NCBI GenBank assembly: GCA_003168255.1
Contig: PMSU01000084.1
Location: 62,001 to 126,000, forward strand
Source: Actinomycetota bacterium
GTDB lineage: Bacteria > Actinomycetota > Actinomycetes > Streptosporangiales > Streptosporangiaceae
Direction: 5' to 3'
Length of the DNA: 64,000 bases
The notes beneath the pieces were generated by a model, which searched no databases, was not told where the DNA came from, and worked only from the letters and a program-made list of their open reading frames with translations. Position numbers and translations under genes: made by a program. This document shows, piece after piece, positions 15,804 to 22,899 of this stretch (the first letter of the stretch is position 1; every line of letters begins with the position of its first letter).

Positions 15804-16675
15804 GCGCCGGGCAGGTAGCCGCACTGCTGGATCGCGCGGCCGCCCTGGCCGGCGGGGACGGCGGGACGCCACGGGAAGACACGGGACTCGGCAGGCCGGC
15901 GCGGACGCCACGGGAAGACACGGGACTCGGCAGGCCGGCCGGAGCGCTCCGGGCGGGCGTGGATCTCGGCACGGCAAGCTGCGTCCTGGCTGTCCTCGAC
16001 GAGGCCGGCGACCCGGTCTGGGTCGGCAGCCATCCGTCCGGCGCCCTGCGGGACGGCGTGGTCGTCGACTTCGCCGCGGCCGAGCAGACGGTGCGACTGC
16101 TCAAGGAGGAAGCCGAGCAGGCGCTAGGCACGGCGCTCACTTCGGCGGCTACCGCCTACCCGCCCTGTGTCGCCGAGCCTGACGCGCGGGCCTGCCGTTT
16201 TGTCTGTGAGGCCGCCGGGTTCGACAAGGTGATCCTCACCGACGAGGTGAGCGCCGCGCAGCACACCCTCGGCGTGCGCGATGGCGTGATCGTTGACGTG
16301 GGCGGCGGCTCCACCGGGGTCGGGGTCTTCCGGGAAGGACGGCTGGTAGCCCTGGACGACCGGCCGGGTGGCGGCCATCACTTTGATCTCGTGCTGGCGG
16401 GCGCCCTGGGCATCGGGGTGCAGGAGGCAGAGCACCGTAAACGTGCGCAGCCGCGGGCCTGCCTGCCGCACCTGGTGCCCTGCATCGAGCGAGTCGCCGA
16501 GTCGGTCCGGCTGATGACCACGCAGGCCGGTGACCTCCCACTGCACATCGCGGGCGGGACGCTGATGCTGCCCGGTGCCGGCCAGGTGCTCAGCCAGTAT
16601 CTCGGCCGCGAGATCATCAGCTACCCGCATGCGCTGCTCATCACGCCGCTCGGGATTGCGATGTGCGCGCCATGA
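15800..16675 (+). CDS. eutJ: EutJ-like Hsp70/actin-fold ATPase
   Basis: A 291-residue protein of the EutJ family, a chaperone-like ATPase often found in microcompartment operons. Phosphate-binding motifs are visible: GVDLGTASCVLAVLD near residue 51 and VIVDVGGGSTGVGVF. A third motif, HIAGGTLMLPG, marks the adenosine site. The N-terminus is a short amphipathic stretch (SAGQVAALLDRAAALAGG), followed by a 13-residue linker segment present twice (TPREDTGLGRPAR/G) owing to an exact-looking 39-bp tandem duplication. GTG 15800 overlaps the preceding stop codon by four bases. Chaperone or reactivation function is inferred from the family. Confidence 0.88.
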   Translation: MSAGQVAALLDRAAALAGGDGGTPREDTGLGRPARTPREDTGLGRPAGALRAGVDLGTASCVLAVLDEAGDPVWVGSHPSGALRDGVVVDFAAAEQTVRLLKEEAEQALGTALTSAATAYPPCVAEPDARACRFVCEAAGFDKVILTDEVSAAQHTLGVRDGVIVDVGGGSTGVGVFREGRLVALDDRPGGGHHFDLVLAGALGIGVQEAEHRKRAQPRACLPHLVPCIERVAESVRLMTTQAGDLPLHIAGGTLMLPGAGQVLSQYLGREIISYPHALLITPLGIAMCAP

Positions 16676-17322
16676 GCGGTAGCAACAACTCCGCCGTTCC
16701 GGCCACCCTGCGGACCTACGCTTTCATCGACCGCATGCAGCCGCAGTGCGCCGCGCACATCGCCGCGACGAGCCCGGGTGACGTGCCGCTGGCCGGCATG
16801 GCCGAGCTGTACATCGAGCTGGCCCCGGGCAACGAGGTCTTCCGCGCAGCGGACGTCGCGCTGAAGGCAGCCGGGGTGCGCCCGGCACTCCAGATCATCG
16901 AGCGCGAGTTCGGCCTGCTGGAGATTCATTCCGAGCAGCAGGCCGAGGTGCTGGCCTCGGGCCAGGCAGTCCTGGACGAGCTTGGCATGATCGAGGCCGA
17001 CCGGCTCAAGCCCGTGATCGCCTCGATGCAGTTCATCACGAACGTCCACCCGTACCAGGCGCAGCTGCTCAACAAATGGCGCAAGGGCAGCATGCTGCTG
17101 CCGGGGCAGAGCCTCCTGGTGCTAGAGGTCGCCCCTGCCGCGTACATCTCGATCGCGGCGAACGAAGCCGAGAAGACAGCCTCGATCACCGTCATCGAAC
17201 TGCGTGCCGTAGGCAGGTTCGGCCGGATGTTCCTGGCGGGCACCGAGAGCGAGGTACAGACGGCACGGGATGCCGCTGTCGCGGCCCTCGACGCGGTGGA
17301 GGGCCGGGAGGCCCAGCGATGA
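16672..17322 (+). CDS. Tandem-domain shell protein, BMC-T (RMM type)
   Basis: A 216-residue protein with two BMC domains, forming pseudo-hexameric trimers in the shell. It matches the type in the Mycobacterium smegmatis RMM compartment (RTYAFIDRMQPQCAAHIA start, IELAPGNEVFRAADVALKAA, and LLPGQSLLVLEVAPAAYISIAANEAEK in the second repeat). The protein ends LAGTESEVQTARDAAVAALDAVEG. ATG 16672 overlaps the preceding stop codon by four bases. Such proteins are thought to provide larger or gated pores for cofactors; that is family knowledge. Confidence 0.93.
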   Translation: MSGSNNSAVPATLRTYAFIDRMQPQCAAHIAATSPGDVPLAGMAELYIELAPGNEVFRAADVALKAAGVRPALQIIEREFGLLEIHSEQQAEVLASGQAVLDELGMIEADRLKPVIASMQFITNVHPYQAQLLNKWRKGSMLLPGQSLLVLEVAPAAYISIAANEAEKTASITVIELRAVGRFGRMFLAGTESEVQTARDAAVAALDAVEGREAQR

Positions 17323-18635
17323 CGGTCTGGGGCGCCGCCGCGGTCGAGGCCGCGCAGGGCGAACTCCGGATCCGGCCCGGTGACCTGGTCACCCCGCTGG
17401 CCAGGGAGCGCGCCGCCCAGCTCGGCGTGAAGATCATCGCCGGTGAACCGGGGGCCGGGAATGGGACGGCTCCGGCGAACGTCAGGGGCAGCGGACCGCC
17501 CCCGGCGCGCGCGGCCAGCGGGGGCGGCCCGAATGGCCAAGGGGGACAGTCCCCGGCGCGCGCGGCCGGCGGGGGCGGCCCGAATGGCTGGGCTGGGCCG
17601 GATGGCCAGGCTGGGCGGCCTTCAGTCCCGGCGATTTCCGGAGCGCTTTACCGGCGGGGTGCGCCGATCGCCCGTGCCGGGGCTGATCGCCAGGCGGGTC
17701 CCGGCGGGCGGGTCATGGTCGTGGGCGCCGGCCACGTCGGCATGATCACCGCTGCCCGGCTGGCCGACGCTGACGTCTTCAGCGAGATCGTCCTCGTCGA
17801 CGTGGCAGACGGGCTCGCGGCCGGGATCGCCCTCGACCTCACGCACACCGCGGCCCTGGCCGGCTACCGGACCGTGGTAAGTGGCGCCACCACCGTCGAG
17901 GAAGCCGGGCCTGCCGACTACGTGGTGATCACGGCCGGCCGGGCGCGGCAGCCGGGCATGAGCCGCAGCGACCTGGTGACCACGAACGCCGAGATCGTCG
18001 GCGACGTGGCGGCCCGGGTGGCCGTGGTGGCGCCAGCCGCGGTGCTGGTCATCGTGACCAACCCGCTGGACGAGATGACACAGCACGCCTGGCAAGCCTC
18101 GGGATTCCCGGCCGAGCGGGTAATCGGCATGGCCGGGGTGCTCGACACCGCTCGCTTCCAGGCGCTGGCCGCCTTGGCCGGCGGACTACGGCCGGACCAG
18201 GTCAGCGCGGTGGCGCTGGGCAGCCACGGGGACGAGATGGTGATCCCGCTGTCTCAGGCCAGCGCGGCCGGGCGGCCGCTGACCGAGGTACTTGGCGAAC
18301 AGACCGTGGCCGGGATCGTCGACCGGGCACGGAACTCCGGCGCGGAGGTGGTGGGCCTGCTCAAGAAGGGCAGCGCCTTCATGGCCCCGGGCGCCTCGGC
18401 CGCCCGCATGGTCCTGGCCATGGCCGCCGACCGCGGCGACGTCTTGCCTGCCGCGGTGCTCGCGGACGGCAGCTACGGGATCACGGGTGTCTACATCGGG
18501 CTGCCAGCGCGGCTTGGGCCCCGCGGCGTTCGGGAGATATTGGAACTTCCCTTGAGACCGGCGGAACTGGCCGACCTACGGCGGGCCGCCAACCGAATCA
18601 GGGAACGTCTGGGCGTCCTGGCCGGTGCACGGTGA
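17319..18635 (+). CDS. Malate/lactate-dehydrogenase-like enzyme fused to a BMC-associated N-terminal segment
   Basis: A 438-residue fusion. Residues about 13-42 (GELRIRPGDLVTPLARERAAQLGVKII) match a short motif, roughly DxxTPxAxxxAxxxGxxI, that recurs at the ends of several microcompartment enzymes. A Gly/Pro/Ala-rich linker of about 90 residues follows, containing a roughly 51-bp tandem duplication. The dehydrogenase starts at VMVVGAGHVGMITAARL and has ITAGRARQPGMSRSDLV, NPLDEMT and the catalytic His in LGSHGDEM. The RxxPGMSR loop favours malate over lactate. ATG 17319 overlaps the upstream stop codon. It may recycle NAD+/NADH for the aldehyde and alcohol dehydrogenases inside the shell. Confidence 0.88.
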   Translation: MTVWGAAAVEAAQGELRIRPGDLVTPLARERAAQLGVKIIAGEPGAGNGTAPANVRGSGPPPARAASGGGPNGQGGQSPARAAGGGGPNGWAGPDGQAGRPSVPAISGALYRRGAPIARAGADRQAGPGGRVMVVGAGHVGMITAARLADADVFSEIVLVDVADGLAAGIALDLTHTAALAGYRTVVSGATTVEEAGPADYVVITAGRARQPGMSRSDLVTTNAEIVGDVAARVAVVAPAAVLVIVTNPLDEMTQHAWQASGFPAERVIGMAGVLDTARFQALAALAGGLRPDQVSAVALGSHGDEMVIPLSQASAAGRPLTEVLGEQTVAGIVDRARNSGAEVVGLLKKGSAFMAPGASAARMVLAMAADRGDVLPAAVLADGSYGITGVYIGLPARLGPRGVREILELPLRPAELADLRRAANRIRERLGVLAGAR

Positions 18636-19666
18636 AGGCGGTCGTCGTCAGCGGGCAGGACCGGATCAGCGTCGCCTCGGTGCCCGAACCGTCCATCCAG
18701 GACGGGCGGGACGCGATCGTCCGGGTGCTGCGGTCCGCGGTCTGCGGCACCGACCTGCATGTGCTCGGCCATTGCGGCGAGGCGGCCGGCCGGTTCATCC
18801 CAGGTCACGAGTTCGTCGGCGAGGTGACCGAGACCGGCTCCGCCGTGGCCTCGTTCTGCGCCGGCGACCTCGTCGCCGGAGCCGACTACACGGCGTGCGG
18901 GCACTGCTGGTGGTGCCTGCGCGGAGATCACTGGCACTGTCCGGAGCGTCGGTTTTTCGGCACTGGATCGATCTTCGGCCCGGTGCTGGACGGGGCGCAG
19001 GCCGAGTTCGTTCGCGTCCCGCATGCCGATGTCGTGCTGCGCCGGGTGCCGGCCGGGGTTTCGCTGGATGCCGCTGTGTTCCTCGGGGACACGCTGGCCA
19101 CGGGCTATGCGGCCGTGCAGCGCGCCGGATACCGGCCGGGCGACACGCTGGCCGTGATCGGCGGCGGGCCGGTGGGCCAGCTGACCAGCCTGGTCGCGCA
19201 GGCCTGCTCGGCTGGTGCGGTCATCGTGGTCGAGCCGGTGAAGTCCCGCCGGGAATTCGCCGTCGCCAACGGCTCGCTGGCCGCGGATCCTGGTGCCGCC
19301 CGGGCACTTGCCGACGAGCTGACCGACGGGCGCGGGGCGGACGCCGTGGTGGACGCCGTCGGCGGCGGCGTCGGGCTGGACACCGCGCTGCGGCTGGTCC
19401 GCCCTGGCGGCACCGTGGTCTCGGTCGGCGTGCACACCGATCAGGCCTGGCCGCTGCCGGCGGCACGGGCGTTCGCCGACGAGCTGACCGTGCGGTTTGT
19501 CATCGGTGACTTCATGCGGGATGCGCAGCAGCTCGGCGCGCTGCTGCGGTCCGGCGCGGTGGACCCGACCGTAGTGGCGTCCGAGCACGTCAGCCTGGAC
19601 GACGTGCCCGGGGCCTACCACCGGATGGCCGAGCGAAAGACGCTGAAGGCCCTGGTCTTGGCCTGA
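18632..19666 (+). CDS. Zinc-dependent alcohol dehydrogenase (MDR family)
   Basis: A 344-residue medium-chain dehydrogenase. Catalytic zinc ligands are in SAVCGTDLH and the GHEFVGEV motif; the structural zinc loop has four Cys (ACGHCWWCLRGDHWHC). The nucleotide fold is LAVIGGGPVGQLTSLVAQ. GTG 18632 overlaps the preceding stop codon by four bases, so it is part of the shell operon. Together with the acylating aldehyde dehydrogenase it would interconvert an alcohol, aldehyde and acyl-CoA, as in ethanol-type compartments. The alcohol is not identifiable. No encapsulation tail is seen. Confidence 0.92.
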   Translation: MKAVVVSGQDRISVASVPEPSIQDGRDAIVRVLRSAVCGTDLHVLGHCGEAAGRFIPGHEFVGEVTETGSAVASFCAGDLVAGADYTACGHCWWCLRGDHWHCPERRFFGTGSIFGPVLDGAQAEFVRVPHADVVLRRVPAGVSLDAAVFLGDTLATGYAAVQRAGYRPGDTLAVIGGGPVGQLTSLVAQACSAGAVIVVEPVKSRREFAVANGSLAADPGAARALADELTDGRGADAVVDAVGGGVGLDTALRLVRPGGTVVSVGVHTDQAWPLPAARAFADELTVRFVIGDFMRDAQQLGALLRSGAVDPTVVASEHVSLDDVPGAYHRMAERKTLKALVLA

Positions 19667-19681
19667 CGCGGGGAGGTGACC

Positions 19682-21940
19682 ATGTCCCAGCCGACTTCGG
19701 ACCGGACAGCTACCGGGCACCCTGCTAGTCATGCCGGGCTCGATGCGGGGCTCGCCGAGCTGTTTTGCTCCGCCCCGGCCGACCTGGAGTCGGCGGCCAG
19801 CGCCCTGGTGTCCGCCATCCGCGACCTCACCACTGCGAACGTCACGGTGGCGGAGCGCGGCGATGATGGCCAGTGGCGGATACTGGCCTGCGCCGCGCCC
19901 GGCATCGCCGGCCACGTTGACGCAGACCCGGCCGTCGCTGCCGGCAACGGCAGGCCGGCGACGGGCGGGGTGGGCACGGAAAGGCTTTGCACGGGCCGTA
20001 CCGCGGAGATCTCCGGCACAGTTGCGGTTCTCGCGCCCCGGAAGTGGCGGCGGGACCTGGCCGTGCGACGTGCGCTCCGGCACGGATGCCGGTGGCTCGC
20101 GCTGATCGCTGACCGGGCGGCGGCGCTCGGCCGCGCCGAGCAGGAGGCGGCGGAAACCACCGTCCTGCGCGCCGTCATCGAGCAGCTGCACCACGTCCGT
20201 GACCTTGATCAGCTGCTGCTGTCGATCACCGACCGCACCCTGAATCTGCTCGACGCCGATATCTGCGGCGTGCTGCTGCGCGAAGGTGACGAATTGCAGA
20301 TGCGGTCCTGCGTCGGTCACCGGGTGGTGGGAACCTCGCGGCTGCGGATGGAGCGCGGGCAGGGCGTGGCTGGCCTGGTCTTCCTTACCGGCGAGCCCGC
20401 GAAGGTCGATAACTACCTTGACGACCAGACCATCAGCCATGACTTCATGTCCCTGGCCGAGCAGGAAGAGACGCTGTCCGCCCTGGCGGTCCCGTTGCGG
20501 CTTCGCGGGGAGTTCCTCGGTGTTCTCGAGGTGTGGCGACGCCGTCCGTCACGGTTTGGCGAGCAGGACGTGCGCCGCATGGTGACCCTGGCCGACGTCG
20601 CCACCATCGCCATCGACAACGCGGGACTGTATGACGAGCAGGCCAGGGTCGTCGCCCAGTTGCGTGACACCCGTGACGCGCTGGAGAACCAGGTGACGGT
20701 GCTGCGGCGGTCCTCGCTGCTACAGCAGGTCCTGCTGGCGACCGTCCTGGACGGGGCCGGGCTCGGCATGCTGGTACGGACCGCGGCCACCGAACTGGGC
20801 TGCCCGGTGGCTATCTACGATTCCGATGGTCATCTCGTGGCGCGCCATCCTGCCCGGTCCGCGCTGGCCGTGCCGCCGGACTCGTTGCACATGGTGACCC
20901 GCACGGGCCGCACCACGATCACGATGAGCAATGGCGCACGGGCCTCGGCCTGGGTACAGCCGGTCGCAGCCGATGGCGACAAGCTCGGCTGCGTGTGCCT
21001 CGTGCCCCGCAAGGAATCGGCCGCGATGATGGACGTCGTCACCAGCCAGGTGGCCATGGCCTGCTCGCTCGCCCTGTTCCGGCAGCGCGCCGCGAGCCGC
21101 GCCAGGGCGGAGGCCATGGATCAGGTGCTGTGGGATCTGCTCCAGGGGTCGGTGGAGCACCGCATCGCGGCGCGGACCAGGGCCAGCCAGCTGGGCGTGT
21201 CACTCACCGGGTCGCTGCGCGTCCTGTGCTGCCGGATGGAGAGCCTCGAGGAACTCGCCATCGACCGCGGCTGGGACACCTCGCGCGCCGACCGGATGCG
21301 GCGCGAGGTCGTGCGTGCCCTGCGCCGGTGCCAGAGCCGCAGGCGCCTGATACTGGCCAGCCTGCGCGGAGACTCGATCTCGGCAATCACGGTAAACCTC
21401 GACCGGGCTATCGTCCGCGAGTTCGTCAACGAGCTGAGCAAGTCCGCACGGGAGGTTGAGCCCGATCTTCGCCTGGCGTGGGGTATCAGCCAGGAGCATC
21501 AGGATCCGGTCGAATTGCCGCGCGCCTTCGATGAGGCGAAGACAGCCTTGTCCGCGGCGCACAGATTTGGCGGGGACGGCATCTTCCTCTACGAGGAGCT
21601 CGGTATCGTCAGGCTTCTCCTCGGCTCTGGGGACGCGCCTGACCTGCAAGCGTTCATCCGGGAGGTCACCGGGCCGCTGATCGATTACGACAGCAAGAAC
21701 GACGGGTCGCTGCTCCGCACGCTGCGCGCATTCTTCGACGCCGACTGCTCGCAGCGGACCGCGGCCGAACGCCTCTTCGTCCATCACAAGACACTCCGCT
21801 ACCGGCTCGAGCGGATCAAACAGCTGACCGGCCTGGACCTGAGCCGCCACGAGGACCGGATGCGCGCCGACCTGGCACTGCGGCTGCTGCAAGTCAACGT
21901 CGGCATCGACGATGAAACCACGCTCGCCGAGGGACGCTGA
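19682..21940 (+). CDS. GAF-domain PucR/CdaR-family transcriptional regulator (copy 2)
   Basis: A 752-residue paralogue of the gene at 3526-5730. The GAF domain (LLDADICGVLLREGDELQMRSCVGHRVVG, GQGVAGLVFLTGEP) and the PucR helix-turn-helix (RAFFDADCSQRTAAERLFVHHKTLRYRLERI) align directly with copy 1. ATG 19682 is preceded by GGGGAGGTGA; a GTG six bases earlier is less likely. It starts 15 bases after the alcohol dehydrogenase stop codon, so it is probably transcribed with the shell operon. It likely senses the pathway substrate or product and controls the three GGAYAA-N15-TTRTCC sites; this is inferred. Confidence 0.9.
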   Translation: MSQPTSDRTATGHPASHAGLDAGLAELFCSAPADLESAASALVSAIRDLTTANVTVAERGDDGQWRILACAAPGIAGHVDADPAVAAGNGRPATGGVGTERLCTGRTAEISGTVAVLAPRKWRRDLAVRRALRHGCRWLALIADRAAALGRAEQEAAETTVLRAVIEQLHHVRDLDQLLLSITDRTLNLLDADICGVLLREGDELQMRSCVGHRVVGTSRLRMERGQGVAGLVFLTGEPAKVDNYLDDQTISHDFMSLAEQEETLSALAVPLRLRGEFLGVLEVWRRRPSRFGEQDVRRMVTLADVATIAIDNAGLYDEQARVVAQLRDTRDALENQVTVLRRSSLLQQVLLATVLDGAGLGMLVRTAATELGCPVAIYDSDGHLVARHPARSALAVPPDSLHMVTRTGRTTITMSNGARASAWVQPVAADGDKLGCVCLVPRKESAAMMDVVTSQVAMACSLALFRQRAASRARAEAMDQVLWDLLQGSVEHRIAARTRASQLGVSLTGSLRVLCCRMESLEELAIDRGWDTSRADRMRREVVRALRRCQSRRRLILASLRGDSISAITVNLDRAIVREFVNELSKSAREVEPDLRLAWGISQEHQDPVELPRAFDEAKTALSAAHRFGGDGIFLYEELGIVRLLLGSGDAPDLQAFIREVTGPLIDYDSKNDGSLLRTLRAFFDADCSQRTAAERLFVHHKTLRYRLERIKQLTGLDLSRHEDRMRADLALRLLQVNVGIDDETTLAEGR

Positions 21941-21970
21941 CCGGGGTGCGGGGGTGTCTATGGTCAATGC

Positions 21971-21997
21971 GGATAAGCCCACTGGTGGTTATTATCC
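21971..21997. promoter_or_regulatory. Operator-like inverted repeat GGATAA-N15-TTATCC (site 3)
   Basis: GGATAA (21971-21976) and TTATCC (21992-21997) flank 15 bases containing the palindromic centre CCACTGGTGG. Spacing and half-site match sites 1 and 2 with a C-to-T change in each arm. It lies 117 bases upstream of the transporter at 22115 and is followed by a stretch unusually rich in A and T for this window (22030-22100), suitable for a promoter. Confidence 0.6.
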
Positions 21998-22114
21998 GTC
22001 GTCACCAGTACTACCCACAGGACACTCATGGTACAACCGCAACAACGTTAAAAACATGTTACAAGACGAAGTGTAAACTCCGGCATTTACCGAGCCTCGG
22101 AGGCGATAGTTAGA

Positions 22115-22780
22115 ATGGATACCACGCAGGTGGGCGGCGATTCCCTTCCGGCCGCGAGTGTAGCCGAAACGACAGCAGCCCCCGCACCGCCGGACGTGCT
22201 CATCGGAGCGGGTGGTGAGCCCCTCACCTTGGGCTTGTCGGTCTTCCTGATCGGGGCGCTTACCCTCGGCATGACGTTCGTCGGGGTGTTCCCGGCCGCA
22301 GCCACCGGCGAGCTAATCCCGGTTGCCATCTTCACCACCGGGATCCTCTTGCTAGTCACGACGGTGTGGGGATTGCTGCGTGGCCAGTCGGTGCTCACCG
22401 GCATCTTCGGGACCGTCGCCGGGCTGTTCCTCAGCTTCGGCGTACTCGTGATGGGGCTTTATCACAACTGGTTCGCGATAACACCCACGGCCGTACCCTC
22501 GGCGGAGGCGATATTCTTCATCGCCTTCGGGTGCTGGTTCACGTTGCTTCTCGTACCCTCAGTGAAACTGCCGGCCATGTACACCGTTACGATCGCGCTG
22601 GTCGTCGTGTCCATCGGCCTGGGTTCCGCAGGCCTGCTCTCTCCGTCCGCGACGCTCCTTCAGGCCGCCGGCGGCGGGTTCCTGGCGGTTTCCTTCTGCC
22701 TGGCCTGGCTGTGGATGAACACCCACACGACGGAGGTGGGCCTGAAGGCGTGGCCGCCGCTGGGCAAGCCGCTGGCGTAG
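22115..22780 (+). CDS. GPR1/FUN34/YaaH (SatP)-family acetate/small-acid transporter
   Basis: A 221-residue membrane protein with six predicted helices. A conserved-type loop precedes helix 1 (GGEPLTLGLSVFLIG, compare NPAPLGL in the family), and helix 3 (GTVAGLFLSFGVLVMGLY) also resembles YaaH/SatP. The first about 35 residues are a Pro/Ala-rich cytosolic tail. The family moves acetate, succinate or similar acids. It follows the second PucR regulator and has its own upstream operator-like site, so it may import the acid product or precursor of the microcompartment pathway. ATG 22115 has GGAGG ten bases upstream. Confidence 0.72.
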   Translation: MDTTQVGGDSLPAASVAETTAAPAPPDVLIGAGGEPLTLGLSVFLIGALTLGMTFVGVFPAAATGELIPVAIFTTGILLLVTTVWGLLRGQSVLTGIFGTVAGLFLSFGVLVMGLYHNWFAITPTAVPSAEAIFFIAFGCWFTLLLVPSVKLPAMYTVTIALVVVSIGLGSAGLLSPSATLLQAAGGGFLAVSFCLAWLWMNTHTTEVGLKAWPPLGKPLA

Positions 22781-22785
22781 GCATA

Positions 22786-22843
22786 AGTCAGTATGAAACG
22801 GTCGGCCCCCTGGCCGAAGGGGCTCGGCCGTTTCATGCTGACT
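22786..22843. terminator. Strong bidirectional terminator hairpin
   Basis: A 19-bp stem (arms 22786-22804 and 22825-22843, with two G-T pairs) encloses a second small CCCC/GGGG stem. It sits between the convergent transporter and aldehyde dehydrogenase genes and would act in both directions. Confidence 0.8.
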
Positions 22844-22899
22844 GCCCGAACCCGAAGCACCGCTCGCCGGGGCGCGGATCCTCATGATTCTGCGTTTCG

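Noticed and set aside
13851-15977. Very long open frame (about 700 codons) antisense to the shell and aldehyde dehydrogenase genes
   Set aside because: It is the mirror of strongly supported genes in high-G+C DNA, has no ribosome site and no family features.
17319-18635. Calling the fused dehydrogenase a lactate dehydrogenase
   Set aside because: The substrate loop reads RxxPGMSR, the malate-type arrangement, not the lactate-type QEGESR.
18491-20440. 650-codon frame antisense to the alcohol dehydrogenase and second PucR-like gene
   Set aside because: Composition is typical of an antisense shadow; the plus-strand genes have complete motifs.
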